From: Microterricola pindariensis
Lineage (GTDB): Bacteria; Actinomycetota; Actinomycetes; Actinomycetales; Microbacteriaceae
Assembly: GCF_002936985.1 (NCBI RefSeq)
Contig: NZ_MPZN01000029.1
Location: 1-43,405, forward strand
Direction of reading: 5' to 3'
Length of the DNA stretch: 43,405 nucleotides
Made by a program: the position numbers and the translations under genes
The notes under the pieces: model-generated
Seen by the model: only the letters and a program-made list of their open reading frames with translations
What the model was told of the DNA's origin: nothing
Database searches by the model: none
Shown here: positions 16,880 to 26,206 of the stretch, piece after piece
How the letters are laid out: each line of letters opens with the position of its first letter
Position numbering within the stretch: the first letter of the stretch is position 1

Positions 16880-18105
16880 GGGGTGCCTTCCGGTTGCTGC
16901 GGGAGTTGGTGCTGCGCGGCCCCGGACGGGATCCACGCGGAGACCTCGAAGCGGCCGGCGCCCGAGCCGCCGGCCGTGAAACTGCCGCCGGTGAGCAGGG
17001 CGCGCTCGCGCATGCCCGGGATGCCGTGGCCGAGCGAGCCGGGGGCGGGCTCCGCCGCGCCGGTGCGCACCGGGTTTGAGAGGGTGACCCGCACGCCGTT
17101 GTCGGCCCAGCGCAGGCTGAGGCCGACCGGCCGCGTCGTGTCGCCGTGCCGGAGCGCGTTGGTCAGCGCCTCCTGCACGATCCGGAACACGGCGATCTGG
17201 TGGCCGGCGCTCATCGGCACGACCGTGCCGGTCGAGGACACCTCGACCCGCAGGCCGGTCGCCCGCAGCTGTTCGATCAGACGTTCCAGGTCGTGGATGG
17301 TCGGCTGCGGGCCCTCGGCCTCCGAGTGCCGGAGCTGGGCGAGCAGCAGCCGCACATCGGCGAGGGCCTCGCGGGCGGTGGCGGCGATGGTGCCGAGGCT
17401 CGTCGCCGCCAGCTCCGGGTTGCCCTGCGCCGCGTAGCGGGCGCCATCGGCCTGCGCGATCACGACGGCCAGGGAGTGCGCCACGACGTCGTGCATGTCG
17501 CGGGCGATGCGGTTGCGCTCCTGCTCCACGACGACCGCGTACTCCGCACGCTCCGCCTCGCGCTGCGCCTCGATCTGCTGCTGCTTGCTCTCCCGCGAGA
17601 GTCGGCGGGCGCTGGCCAGCATGCCGAGCATCCAGGGCAGCGCGAGCACCGCGAAGGAGGCGATCAGTGTGAACAGGAAGGCGCCGGTGGTCACATCGGC
17701 CGGGCCGGTGCCCTGCGCGCCCGGCAGCCACACCATGAGGTACAGCGCGGCCAGCAGGGCGCCGAGGCCGGCGGAGGCCAGCCCCAGCCAGCGCACGACG
17801 CGGTTGCCGTAGCATCCGACCGCGTAGAGCACCGCGAGGATGGCGAGGTTGCCGAACTGCACGTCGCGCAGCGCGCTCATCTGGATGATGGCGCCCGCCC
17901 AGGCCACACCGAGCGCGAGCGGCGGCGAGAGCCGCCGGAACGCGAGGGCCAGCGAGTAGACCGCGAGCACCAGCACGTCGCAGGCGGCCGCCCAGCCGGA
18001 CTGGGCGGCGCCCATGCCCAGAACGAGCAGCGCGAAGAAGAGGAAGAACAGGCCGGCGCCGACGAAGTCGCCGACGCGCTGCCTGGTCGTGAGTGTGCGG
18101 AACAC
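16876..18105 (-). CDS. sensor histidine kinase (HisKA_3 type)
   Basis: A 409-residue membrane kinase. Four to five N-terminal helices with short loops (about 10-165) form an intramembrane-sensing type input with no large extracellular domain. The dimerisation/phospho-acceptor helix is 'ARDMHDVVAHSLAVVI'. The HATPase domain has 'EALTNALRHG' as N-box and 'GHGIPGMRERA' as G-box; the usual DDGxG loop is not evident ('VRVTLSNPV'), as in several actinobacterial NarL-type kinases. GTG 18105 lies 4 bp after the era stop. The few-loop input fits a cell-envelope stress sensor. Confidence 0.88.
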   Translation of the reverse strand: MFRTLTTRQRVGDFVGAGLFFLFFALLVLGMGAAQSGWAAACDVLVLAVYSLALAFRRLSPPLALGVAWAGAIIQMSALRDVQFGNLAILAVLYAVGCYGNRVVRWLGLASAGLGALLAALYLMVWLPGAQGTGPADVTTGAFLFTLIASFAVLALPWMLGMLASARRLSRESKQQQIEAQREAERAEYAVVVEQERNRIARDMHDVVAHSLAVVIAQADGARYAAQGNPELAATSLGTIAATAREALADVRLLLAQLRHSEAEGPQPTIHDLERLIEQLRATGLRVEVSSTGTVVPMSAGHQIAVFRIVQEALTNALRHGDTTRPVGLSLRWADNGVRVTLSNPVRTGAAEPAPGSLGHGIPGMRERALLTGGSFTAGGSGAGRFEVSAWIPSGAAQHQLPQQPEGTP

Positions 18106-18109
18106 TCGG

Positions 18110-19033
18110 CTAGAAACCGAGGCGGCCGAGCAGCTTGGGGTCGCGCTGCCAGTCCTTGGCGACCTTGACCCGCAGCGAGAGGAAGACCTTGCGCCCGAGC
18201 AGCTTCTCGATCTGCGCGCGCGAGGTGGCGCCGACATCCTTCAGGCGGCTGCCGCCCTTGCCGATGATGATGCCCTTCTGGCTGTCGCGCTCGACGAAGA
18301 GGTTGGCGTAGATCTCGAGGAGGTCTTGGTCCTCCCGCTCGATCATGTCGTCGATGGTGACGGCGATGGAGTGCGGCAGCTCGTCGCTGACGCCCTCGAG
18401 CGCGGCCTCGCGGATGAACTCCGCGATGCGCTCCTCCGTGCCCTCGTCGGTGACGGCCTCTGCCGGGTAGAGCGGCTGGCTGGAGAGCGGCAGGAGCTTG
18501 AGCAGCTCCTCGCTCAGGATGTCGAGCTGGATGCCGTCGACCGCGGAGATCGGGATGATCGCCGCCCAGTCGCGCAGCTTCGAGACGGCCAGCAGCTGCT
18601 CCCCCACCTTGTCCTTGGAGACGGTGTCGAGCTTGGTGACGATGGCGACCTTCTTGGCGCGCGGGAACTCGTCCAGCTGGGTGTTGATGAAGTTGTCGCC
18701 GGGGCCGATCGGCTCGTCGGCCGGGATGCACAGGCCGATCACGTCGACGTCGCCGAGGGTGGACTGCACGAGGCTGTTCAGCCGCTCGCCGAGCAGGGTG
18801 CGCGGGCGGTGGATGCCGGGGGTGTCGACCAGGATCAGCTGGCCGTTCTCGCGGTGCACGATGCCCCGGATGGCGCGGCGGGTCGTCTGCGGCTTGGAGC
18901 TGGTGATGGCGACCTTCTCGCCGACGAGGGCGTTGGTCAGCGTCGACTTGCCGACGTTGGGACGGCCGACGAACGAGACGAAGCCCGCCCGGTAGCCGCT
19001 GGGGGTGCCCGCTGCGGGCGTGGCGTCGGTCAT
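18110..19033 (-). CDS. era: GTPase Era
   Basis: A 307-residue GTPase that binds the 3' end of 16S rRNA during 30S maturation. G1 is 'GRPNVGKST' (23-31), G3 'DTPG', G4 'TKLD' and G5 'ISAVDG'. The C-terminal KH domain has 'GIIIGKGGSRLKDVG'. Its ATG overlaps the stop of the CNNM/CorC gene (ATGA). ybeY and phoH lie upstream in the same run, the standard ribosome-maturation grouping. Confidence 0.97.
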   Translation of the reverse strand: MTDATPAAGTPSGYRAGFVSFVGRPNVGKSTLTNALVGEKVAITSSKPQTTRRAIRGIVHRENGQLILVDTPGIHRPRTLLGERLNSLVQSTLGDVDVIGLCIPADEPIGPGDNFINTQLDEFPRAKKVAIVTKLDTVSKDKVGEQLLAVSKLRDWAAIIPISAVDGIQLDILSEELLKLLPLSSQPLYPAEAVTDEGTEERIAEFIREAALEGVSDELPHSIAVTIDDMIEREDQDLLEIYANLFVERDSQKGIIIGKGGSRLKDVGATSRAQIEKLLGRKVFLSLRVKVAKDWQRDPKLLGRLGF

Positions 19034-20349
19034 GGTTGTACTCCTTCATCGTGGCCAGCGGTGTGCGTGGCCGGAAAAGCGTTCTGGGCGTTCAGGAGGG
19101 CCTCGTCGCGTTCGACCAGCACCGTGCTGATGCGCTTCCGGCGCCCCTCCGTGCGTTCTGCGGTCAGCGCGAGGCCGCTGACGGTGGCGCTGGACCCGGT
19201 CACGGGCAGCCGGCCGAGCGCCTTGGCGAGCAGGCCGCCGACGGAGTCGACGTCGTCGTCGTCCAGTTCCAGGCCGAACAGCTCGCCGAGCTCGTCGACG
19301 GGCAGGCGGGCGGCGACCCGGTAGCGGCCGCCGCCGAGCTCCTCGACCTCGACGACCTCGCGGTCGTACTCGTCGGAGATGTCGCCGACGAGTTCCTCGA
19401 TCAGGTCCTCCAGGGTGACGAGCCCCGCGATGCCGCCGTACTCGTCGACCACCATCGCGAGGTGGTTGGATTCCAGCTGCATCTGGCGCAGCAGCTCGTC
19501 CGCCTTCTTCGACTCCGGAACGAACAGGGCCGGCCGGGCCAGGTCGGCCATCTCCAGGCTCTCGGCGTCCGGGCCGCGCTCGAAGGCGTGCTTGGCGACG
19601 TCGCGCAGGTAGAGCACGCCGAGCACGTCGTCGACCTCGCCGGCCATCACCGGCATCCGCGAGACGCCAGAGCTGAGGAAGAGCCCCATCGCGGCGCTGA
19701 GGTCGGCGCTGCCGGAGACGGTGACCATGTCGGTGCGCGGGATCATCACCTCGCGCACCACCGTGTCGCTGAACTCGAAGATGGAGTGGATCAGCTCGCG
19801 GTCGTCCTCCTCGAGCACGTCGAGCTCTGTGGCCTGGTCGACCATGCTGAGCAGCTGCTCCTCAGTGGCGAAGGTGCCGAGCTTCGGCCGCCCGGGGGTG
19901 ACCTTGTTGCCGACGGCGACGAGGGCGTTCGCGATGGGCCCGAGCGCGACCCGCAGGCCGTGCACGAGCAGCGCGGTCAGGCGCAGCAGGCCGTCCGGGT
20001 GGGCGCGGCCGACGCTGCGCGGGCTGGTGCCGACGAGCACGAACGAGACGGCGGTCATGATCAGGGCCGAGAGCACGAGGGCGATCCACACCTCGTCGAA
20101 GGCGGATGCCAGGGCGAGCGTGACGAGCACGGCCGCCGTGGTCTCGGCGATGATGCGCATGAAGTTGATGGCGTTGAGGTGCGCACCGGAGTCGGCCGCG
20201 ATCGCGCGCAGCGAGACCTTGGCGCGGGCCCCCTCCGCCAGTTCCTCGATGTCGGCGCGCGAGCGGGCCGTGATGGCGGCGTCGACGGCGGCCATCAGGC
20301 CGCCGAAGGCGACGAGCACGAAAGCGAGGACGATGAAGAGGATTTCCAT
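19030..20349 (-). CDS. CNNM/CorC-family (hemolysin-like) membrane protein with CBS pair
   Basis: A 439-residue protein. The DUF21/CNNM transmembrane domain (about 1-190) is followed by a CBS pair ('REVMIPRTDMVTVSGSADL' to 'VDEYGGIAGLVTLEDLIEELVGDI') and a C-terminal CorC_HlyC domain ('YRVAARLPVDELGELFG'). Family members handle Mg2+/Co2+ efflux; the old name hemolysin is misleading. It sits between ybeY and era, the usual position. ATG 20349 begins directly with the first membrane helix. Confidence 0.92.
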   Translation of the reverse strand: MEILFIVLAFVLVAFGGLMAAVDAAITARSRADIEELAEGARAKVSLRAIAADSGAHLNAINFMRIIAETTAAVLVTLALASAFDEVWIALVLSALIMTAVSFVLVGTSPRSVGRAHPDGLLRLTALLVHGLRVALGPIANALVAVGNKVTPGRPKLGTFATEEQLLSMVDQATELDVLEEDDRELIHSIFEFSDTVVREVMIPRTDMVTVSGSADLSAAMGLFLSSGVSRMPVMAGEVDDVLGVLYLRDVAKHAFERGPDAESLEMADLARPALFVPESKKADELLRQMQLESNHLAMVVDEYGGIAGLVTLEDLIEELVGDISDEYDREVVEVEELGGGRYRVAARLPVDELGELFGLELDDDDVDSVGGLLAKALGRLPVTGSSATVSGLALTAERTEGRRKRISTVLVERDEALLNAQNAFPATHTAGHDEGVQP

Positions 20350-20352
20350 GCG

Positions 20353-20814
20353 CTAGCGCGTGCGCTCCTGCTGGGCGAAGCCGGCCAGGATCTCGCGCTG
20401 CAGCCCGAACATCTCCTTCTCCTCGTCGGGTTCGGCGTGGTCGAAGCCGAGCAGGTGCAGGATGCCGTGGGTGGTGAGCAGCTGCAGCTCGGCGAGCGTC
20501 GGGTGCCCGGCCGTCTCTGCCTGCGCCTGGGCGACCTGCGGGCAGAGCACGATGTCGCCGAGCAGTCCGGCGGGCGTCGGGGAGTCCTCGGTGCCGGGGC
20601 GCAGCTCGTCCATCGGGAAGCTCAGCACGTCGGTGGGGCCCGGCTCGTCCATCCACTGCACGTGCAGCTGCTCCATGGCGCCCTCGTCGACCAGCACGAT
20701 GGCGAGTTCGGCATCCGGGTGCACGTGCAGGGCGTCCAGCGCATAGACGGCGAGGCGCAGGATGGCGGCCTCGTCGACGGGGATGGCCGACTCGTTGTTG
20801 ATCTCAATGCTCAT
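20353..20814 (-). CDS. ybeY: endoribonuclease YbeY
   Basis: A 153-residue single-domain metallo-RNase acting in 16S rRNA 3' maturation and ribosome quality control. The zinc motif is '[20 protein letters not shown]' (HxxxHxxGxDH), intact. ATG 20814 is preceded by GAGAGG at 10 nt. It follows phoH by 14 bp on the same strand; phoH and ybeY are typically linked. Confidence 0.96.
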   Translation of the reverse strand: MSIEINNESAIPVDEAAILRLAVYALDALHVHPDAELAIVLVDEGAMEQLHVQWMDEPGPTDVLSFPMDELRPGTEDSPTPAGLLGDIVLCPQVAQAQAETAGHPTLAELQLLTTHGILHLLGFDHAEPDEEKEMFGLQREILAGFAQQERTR

Positions 20815-20828
20815 AGTTGTGTTGCCTC

Positions 20829-21926
20829 TCAGGAGCGGGGGCCGTGGCCCTGCTGGCGGTCGCGCGGGGCGCCGCGGCGCTCCGCCCGGTTCGCGAATTC
20901 TCTGGCCTCTTCGCGCTCGAAGCGGAGGGCCTGTTTCTTGGCGTCGTAGTCGGTGTACGCGTCGACGATGCGGGCGACCAGGGAGTGCCGCACGACGTCG
21001 TCGCTGGTCAGCCGCGCGAAGAAGATGTCGTCGATGCCGTCGAGCACGCGGGTGACGAGGCGGAGGCCGGAGGCGCCGGCCGGCAGGTCGACCTGGGTGA
21101 CGTCGCCGGTGACCACCATCTTCGAGCCGAAGCCCAGACGGGTCAGGAACATCTTCATCTGCTCCGGCGTGGTGTTCTGCGCCTCGTCGAGCACGACGAA
21201 GGCGGAGTTCAGGGTGCGGCCGCGCATGTAGGCGAGCGGGGCGACCTCGATGGTGCCGGTGGCGAGCAGCTTCGGCAGCAGCTCCGGGTCCATCATCTCG
21301 GCCAGGGCGTCGTAGAGCGGCCGGAGGTACGGGTCGATCTTGTCGGTCAGCGTTCCGGGCAGGAAGCCCAGCCGCTCCCCCGCCTCGACGGCGGGCCGGG
21401 TGAGGATGATCCGGTCGACCTCCTTGCGCTGCAGCGCCTGCACGGCCTTGGCCATCGCCAGGTAGGTCTTGCCGGTTCCGGCCGGGCCGATGCCGAAGAC
21501 GATGCTGTTCTCGTCGATGGCGTCGACGTAGGCCTTCTGGCCGCGGGTCTTGGGTCGGATGCTCTTGCCCTTGGAGGTGAGGATGGCCTGGCCGAGCACG
21601 TCGTTCAGGGTGGCGGCCTGGTCGGCCTCGAGGATGCGGGCCGAGTGGGACACCTCCCGCGGGCTCAGGTCCTGGCCGTCGCGCATGACGTCCTGCAGCT
21701 CCTCGATCAGCCGGGAGACGGCCTGCACCTGGCTGCTCGGGCCGGCGAGGGTGATCTCGTTGCCGCGCGCGTGCACGGCGACATCCGGGTACTCCTTCTC
21801 AACGGTGGAGAGCAGGCGGTCCTGCGCCCCGAACAGGCGCACCATGGCGATTCCGTCGATGAGCAGCTTGACCTCGCTGCGCGGCTCGGCGTCGTGCTTT
21901 CGTGATTCGTTGTTAGCCGCCGACAA
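20829..21926 (-). CDS. phoH: PhoH-like ATPase
   Basis: A 365-residue P-loop ATPase of the PhoH/PhoL type. Walker A is '[18 protein letters not shown]', Walker B '[19 protein letters not shown]' and sensor '[13 protein letters not shown]'. A KH-like N-terminal segment (about 15-90) is present. Homologs act in RNA metabolism with YbeY. The start is TTG 21926, decided by AAGGAGG 6 nt upstream. It overlaps the HIT gene end by 14 nt. The C-terminus is basic and low in complexity. Confidence 0.93.
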   Translation of the reverse strand: MSAANNESRKHDAEPRSEVKLLIDGIAMVRLFGAQDRLLSTVEKEYPDVAVHARGNEITLAGPSSQVQAVSRLIEELQDVMRDGQDLSPREVSHSARILEADQAATLNDVLGQAILTSKGKSIRPKTRGQKAYVDAIDENSIVFGIGPAGTGKTYLAMAKAVQALQRKEVDRIILTRPAVEAGERLGFLPGTLTDKIDPYLRPLYDALAEMMDPELLPKLLATGTIEVAPLAYMRGRTLNSAFVVLDEAQNTTPEQMKMFLTRLGFGSKMVVTGDVTQVDLPAGASGLRLVTRVLDGIDDIFFARLTSDDVVRHSLVARIVDAYTDYDAKKQALRFEREEAREFANRAERRGAPRDRQQGHGPRS

Positions 21927-22284
21927 GCGAGCCCTCCTTGAAGGTTCCGGCGAGCACGTGGGCGTGCACGTGGAACACGGTCTGCCCGGATTCCGGGCCG
22001 GTGTTGAAGATGAGGCGGAACTGGCCGGGAGTCTTGCCCTCCGGCGCCAGCTCCTCGGCCACCTGCGAGGCGACCGCGACGAGCTCGGCGAGCAGGGCCG
22101 GGTCTCCGGCGGCCAGCTCGACGACGTTGGCGTACTCCTGCGACTTCGTCGTCACGACGACGTGCAGCGGCGCCTGCGGCGCGATGTCCCTGAACGCGAT
22201 GACGTTGTCGGTCTCGGCCACGATCGTGGCCGGGATCTCGCGCGCGACGATGCGGCTGAAGATGCTGGGCTCGAGTGAAGTCAT
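21913..22284 (-). CDS. HIT-family nucleotide hydrolase/transferase
   Basis: A 123-residue histidine-triad protein. The motif is 'VFHVHAHVLAG' (HxHxH), and the N-terminal 'IFSRIVAREIPATIVAE' is typical of Hint-like proteins that hydrolyse nucleoside phosphoramidates. TAAGAT (22296-22291) lies 6 nt before ATG 22284. An internal leaderless promoter could therefore drive HIT-phoH-ybeY-corC-era apart from dnaJ-rsmE. Confidence 0.93.
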   Translation of the reverse strand: MTSLEPSIFSRIVAREIPATIVAETDNVIAFRDIAPQAPLHVVVTTKSQEYANVVELAAGDPALLAELVAVASQVAEELAPEGKTPGQFRLIFNTGPESGQTVFHVHAHVLAGTFKEGSLVGG

Positions 22285-22303
22285 GACTCCATCTTAAGGC
22301 GCA

Positions 22304-23077
22304 CTACCAGCGGCCGAGGTGAGCGCTCAGCACCGAGAGTGCGGCGGCGCCGGCCGTGGAGGTGCGCAGCACCGTGGAGCCGAGGCGCACGAGGCTCGCC
22401 CCGGCCGCCTGCAGGCGTTCCAGCTCGTTCGGGGCGATGCCGCCCTCCGGGCCGACCACGAGCACGATGTCGAGCTCGGGGTTGTGCCCGGAACTGTGCC
22501 CGGCGCGGCCGAGCTCTGCGGCGGTCCACTCGGTCAGCGCGAGCTCCGCCGTCGGCTCCAGCACCAGCATCCTGCTCGTCGCGGCGAGCCTCTCCAGGTC
22601 CTTGGTGGAGAACAGCGCCGTCACGTCGGGCAGCCAGGCGCGGATCGACTGCTTGCTCGCCTCGCGCACGATGCTCGCCCAGCGGTCCTGCCCCTTGGCG
22701 ACCTTGGCGCCCTCCCAGCGGGAGACGGAGCGGGCGGCGCTCCACGGGATGACGGCGTCCACGCCCAACTCGGTGGAGGCCTGCACGGCCATCTCGTCGC
22801 GCCCGCCCTTGGCGAGGGCCTGCACGAGCACGAGCCGCGGCGAGGCCGGCTGCACGTTCTCGACCAGCTCGGCCTGGATGGCGAGCTCGCCGGCATCCGC
22901 TGTGACGACGGGGCCCGTGACGATGAGCCCCCGGCCGTTGCCGATGGAGACCCGCTCGCCGAGGCGCGTGCGGTTGACCGTCACGGCGTGCTTGGCCTCT
23001 GCGCCGGTGACGCTGGCGATGCCGGAAGCGGCCACCGCGGCCGGGTCGAGGTCCTCCCGCAGGAACAGAGAGCTCAT
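22304..23077 (-). CDS. rsmE: 16S rRNA m3U1498 methyltransferase
   Basis: A 257-residue SPOUT-class methyltransferase acting on the 30S subunit. The N-terminal PUA-like part has 'EAKHAVTVNRTRLGERVSIGNGRG'. The C-terminal knot has 'VLVVGPEGGIAPNELE' and 'LRTSTAGAAALSVL', the SAM-binding trefoil. It follows dnaJ by 5 bp, as in many actinobacteria and firmicutes. Confidence 0.95.
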   Translation of the reverse strand: MSSLFLREDLDPAAVAASGIASVTGAEAKHAVTVNRTRLGERVSIGNGRGLIVTGPVVTADAGELAIQAELVENVQPASPRLVLVQALAKGGRDEMAVQASTELGVDAVIPWSAARSVSRWEGAKVAKGQDRWASIVREASKQSIRAWLPDVTALFSTKDLERLAATSRMLVLEPTAELALTEWTAAELGRAGHSSGHNPELDIVLVVGPEGGIAPNELERLQAAGASLVRLGSTVLRTSTAGAAALSVLSAHLGRW

Positions 23078-23082
23078 CGGGC

Positions 23083-24195
23083 CTAGCCCACGAACTTGTC
23101 GCGCAGCTTGGAGAAGAAGCCCTGGTGGAACTGGCTGAGCGCGGGCTCCGGGTGCTTGTGCATCTTCGCGAACTGCTCGATCAGGTCCCGTTCCTTGCCG
23201 CTCAGCTTGTTCGGGGTGACCACCTGGATGCCGATGCGGAGGTCGCCGCGGCCGGTGCCGCGCAGCTTGCCGATGCCGCGGTCCTTGATCGTGATGACCT
23301 CTGCGCTCTGCGTGCCGGGCTTCAGCTCGATCTCGACGTCGCCGTCGAGGGCGTGCAGCACAGTGCTGGTGCCGAGGATGGCGTCGGTCATGGCCACCTC
23401 GAGGGTCGCCAGGAGGTCGTCGCCGTCGCGGCTGAAGACGTCGTGGTGGCGCACCTTCATCTCGAGGTACAGGTCGCCGTTCGGGCCGCCGGCCGGGCCG
23501 ACCTCGCCGCTGCCGGGCATCTGCAGGCGCACGCCGGTGTCGACGCCTGCGGGGATGTCGACGGGGACGGTGCGGCGGGCGCGCACGCGGCCCTGGCCAG
23601 AGCAGGTGAGGCACGGCGTGGCGATGATGGTGCCGTAGCCGCGGCAGCTGCCGCAGGGGCTGGAGGTCATCACGTTGCCGAGCAGCGAGCGGACGGCGCG
23701 CTGGATGCTGCCGGTCCCGTGGCAGATGTCGCAGGTGACCGGGCTGGTGCCCGGGGCGCAGCAGGATCCCTGGCAGGTCTCGCAGAGCACGGCCGTGTCG
23801 ACCTCGATCTCGCGGTGGGTGCCGAAGATGATCTCGTCGAGGTCGAGCTCGACCCGGAGCAGGGCGTCCTGGCCGCGCTCGCGGCGGGAGCGCGGGCCGC
23901 GGCGCCCGCCGCCACCGCCTCCCCCGCCGAAGAAGGTCTCGAAGATGTCGCCGAAGCCGCCGAAGTCGCCACCGCCGCCGCCGAAGCCGCCCTGGCCGCC
24001 CATGTCGTAGTTCTGGCGCTGCTTGGCGTCGCTCAGCACGTCGTAGGCGTGGGTCACCTCCTTGAACCGCTCCGATGCCTCGGAGCTCGGGTTCACATCC
24101 GGGTGCAGCTCGCGCGCAAGCCGGCGGTACGCCTTCTTGATCTCGTCGGTGGTCGCCTCACGCGAGACGCCCAATACTTCGTAGTGGTCAGCCAC
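23083..24195 (-). CDS. dnaJ: chaperone protein DnaJ
   Basis: A 370-residue type I J-protein, co-chaperone of DnaK. The J domain (1-70) has HPD in '[10 protein letters not shown]', then a Gly/Phe-rich stretch (about 75-105). Four zinc-binding repeats start at 'CETCQGSC', 'CDICHGTG', 'CGSCRGYG' and 'CLTCSGQG'; the first deviates at its last residue. The C-terminal substrate-binding domain follows. Start GTG 24195. Its pairing with hrcA marks it as the HrcA-linked DnaJ2 type of actinobacteria, with the dnaK operon expected elsewhere. Confidence 0.96.
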   Translation of the reverse strand: MADHYEVLGVSREATTDEIKKAYRRLARELHPDVNPSSEASERFKEVTHAYDVLSDAKQRQNYDMGGQGGFGGGGGDFGGFGDIFETFFGGGGGGGGRRGPRSRRERGQDALLRVELDLDEIIFGTHREIEVDTAVLCETCQGSCCAPGTSPVTCDICHGTGSIQRAVRSLLGNVMTSSPCGSCRGYGTIIATPCLTCSGQGRVRARRTVPVDIPAGVDTGVRLQMPGSGEVGPAGGPNGDLYLEMKVRHHDVFSRDGDDLLATLEVAMTDAILGTSTVLHALDGDVEIELKPGTQSAEVITIKDRGIGKLRGTGRGDLRIGIQVVTPNKLSGKERDLIEQFAKMHKHPEPALSQFHQGFFSKLRDKFVG

Positions 24196-24265
24196 TCCGG
24201 CCGTTCCTTTCCGGCCTCGAGCGCACGGTGCTCACACGTGCACGATGTCGAGGCGATTCGTCTGA

Positions 24266-25288
24266 CTAGTTTTCGCCCAAGAGTCTGGACAAGTACCGAG
24301 CGACCGCGCGAACGGCGGCCATGTTGTTGGAGTAATCCATCCGCAGCGGGCCGAGCACGCCGACCCGGGCCAGTTCGGAACCGGCCGAGTGGTAGCTGCT
24401 GCTGAGAACCGAGGTCTCGCCGAGCCCGAAGGAGGCGTTCTCCCGGCCGATGCTCGCCGAGACGCCGTGTTGGTCAACGGCCATCTCGCCGAGCAGGCGC
24501 AACAGCACCACCTGCTCCTCGATGGCCTCGAGCACGGGGAAGATGCTGCCCGTGAAGTCCTCCTCCGTGCGCACCAGGTTGGCCGCCCCCGCCATCACCA
24601 GCTTGTCGGCGCGGTTGGCGAGCACCTGCTCCACGAGCGTGTCGGCGACCACGGCGGCCAGGCCGGCCAGCTGCGGCGGTGCGACGGCGGCCAGGCCGGC
24701 CGCCGCGGTCGCAGCATCCGTCATGCCGAGGCCGGCCAGCGCCTCGTTGACGCTGACCCGGAGGCCCGCGACGTGCTCGTCGCTGACGCCGCCGACGGTG
24801 TCGACGACGCGTTGCTCGACGCGGCCGGTGTCGGTGATCAGCACCGAGAGCAGTCGGTTGTCGCTCAGGCGCACCAGCTCGACGTGCTTGACGGTGGCGC
24901 GGCTGAGGGAGGGGTACTGCACCAGGGCGACCTGGTGGGTGAGTTGGGAGAGCAGGCGCACGGTGCGGGCGAGCACCTCGTCGAGGTCGGCGGACTGGCC
25001 GAGGAAGGTCTCGATGGCGTGCCGCTGGGCGCCGCTGAGCGGGCGCAGGTCGCTGAGCTGGTCGACGAAGAGCCGGTAGCCCTTGTCGGTCGGGATGCGC
25101 CCGGAGGAGGTGTGCGGCGCTGTGATCAGCTCCTCTTCCTCCAGCTGCGCCATGTCGTTGCGGATGGTGGCGGCGGACACGCCGAAGGAGTGCCGCTCGA
25201 CGATCGACTTGGAGCCGACGGGTTCGCGCGACGACACGTAGTCCTGCACGATGACGCGCAGGACTTCGAGGCTCCGTTCCGAAACCAT
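24266..25288 (-). CDS. hrcA: heat-inducible transcription repressor HrcA
   Basis: A 340-residue repressor of class I heat-shock genes. The N-terminal winged helix ('VSERSLEVLRVIVQDYVSSREPVGSKSI') binds CIRCE; the C-terminal GAF-like and dimer domains follow. ATG 25288 is chosen because GGAGG sits 8 nt upstream and the family begins at this residue. The GTG at 25351 lies inside the CIRCE element and is rejected. dnaJ follows 70 bp downstream. Expression is expected to be autoregulated through the operator at 25341-25367. Confidence 0.96.
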   Translation of the reverse strand: MVSERSLEVLRVIVQDYVSSREPVGSKSIVERHSFGVSAATIRNDMAQLEEEELITAPHTSSGRIPTDKGYRLFVDQLSDLRPLSGAQRHAIETFLGQSADLDEVLARTVRLLSQLTHQVALVQYPSLSRATVKHVELVRLSDNRLLSVLITDTGRVEQRVVDTVGGVSDEHVAGLRVSVNEALAGLGMTDAATAAAGLAAVAPPQLAGLAAVVADTLVEQVLANRADKLVMAGAANLVRTEEDFTGSIFPVLEAIEEQVVLLRLLGEMAVDQHGVSASIGRENASFGLGETSVLSSSYHSAGSELARVGVLGPLRMDYSNNMAAVRAVARYLSRLLGEN

Positions 25289-25340
25289 GTGCACCGCCTC
25301 CACTGTGCCGGAGAGCGCCGGCGTTCGCCCGCGCGGGCTG

Positions 25341-25367
25341 CTGGCACTCACTACTCCTGAGTGCTAA
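25341..25367 (-). promoter_or_regulatory. CIRCE operator of hrcA
   Basis: CTGGCACTC (25341-25349), 9-bp spacer, GAGTGCTAA (25359-25367). The consensus is TTAGCACTC-N9-GAGTGCTAA; the right arm is perfect and the left has two mismatches. TATGAT (25372-25367 on the minus strand) is a -10 box touching the operator, so HrcA would cover the transcription start. Confidence 0.92.
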
Positions 25368-25478
25368 TCATATCGCGCACTGGCTGGCAATGAGCGTTGC
25401 CGCACGGCAGGGGCGGGGCTAGCTTATGGATGGGCGCAGTGCGCGCCCGCCGGCACCCGTGAATGGAAAGGGCCGATC

Positions 25479-26069
25479 ATGACTGACCCCGCCGCACCAA
25501 CGCCCCCCTCCGACCCGACTCAGCAGCCGCCGACGCCGCCGACTCCCCCGACGCCGCCGCCCGCTCCGGAGAACCCCTACTCCAGCGCCGCACCCCCTCC
25601 CGCGCCGCCCGTCGCGGCCGCGCCGCAGCAGAACCCGTACGCCAGCGCCCCGCCGCCTGCACCGCCCGCCCCGCCCGGCCCGCCGGAGAACCCGTACGCC
25701 AACACGGCGCCACCGCCCCCGCTCAGCCCGACCGCCGACATCCAGTGGGCCTCGTTCGCCCACCTGGGCGGCATCCTGAGCTTCCTGCCCTCGCTGATCA
25801 TCTGGCTGGTCTTCAGGGATCGCGGGCGCTTCACCAACACCGAAGCGAAGGAGGCGCTGAACTTTCAGCTGACCCTTTTGATGGCCCAGGTCGCCCTGTT
25901 CATCGTCGTCTCGGTGCTGTCGATCGCGTCATTCGGCCTGCTCAGCTTCCTGTACAGCCTGTCCTGGCTGATCTGGCTCGTCGGCGTCATCTTCTCGATC
26001 ATCGCCTTCGCACAGGTCAAGGACGGTCGCGGCTACCGGTACCCGTTCGCCATCCGACTGATCAAGTAG
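25479..26069 (+). CDS. proline-rich DUF4870-family membrane protein
   Basis: A 196-residue protein. The first 85 residues are proline/alanine-rich and disordered, with three tyrosine-bearing repeats ('PENPYSS', 'QQNPYAS', 'PENPYAN'). A DUF4870 domain with three or four membrane segments follows ('WASFAHLGGILSFLPSLIIWLVFRDRGRF', 'TEAKEALNFQLTLL'). No biochemical role is established that I can name. The downstream gene at 26207 is a shorter paralog. GAAAGGG precedes ATG 25479. The repeats may be a protein-binding tail on the cytosolic side. Confidence 0.85.
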   Translation: MTDPAAPTPPSDPTQQPPTPPTPPTPPPAPENPYSSAAPPPAPPVAAAPQQNPYASAPPPAPPAPPGPPENPYANTAPPPPLSPTADIQWASFAHLGGILSFLPSLIIWLVFRDRGRFTNTEAKEALNFQLTLLMAQVALFIVVSVLSIASFGLLSFLYSLSWLIWLVGVIFSIIAFAQVKDGRGYRYPFAIRLIK

Positions 26070-26206
26070 CCCTTTTCGGCCCGCCCTGCTGCGCTCGGCG
26101 CGTCGCCTGTGCCAAAGTGGGACCGCGTCACAGCGCAATCCCGCACTGACCCGCGCGCGAGCACGGCCCGAACGCCGCGCCGCGCGCTCGACACTCTGGA
26201 GACAAA

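Noticed and set aside
25289-25351. Longer HrcA starting at GTG 25351
   Set aside because: That GTG lies in the CIRCE element. ATG 25288 has GGAGG at proper spacing and matches the family N-terminus.
25493-25720. Proline-coding direct repeats that resemble a DNA tandem repeat
   Set aside because: They keep the reading frame and encode the disordered tail of the DUF4870 protein, so they are coding low complexity and not a repeat element.
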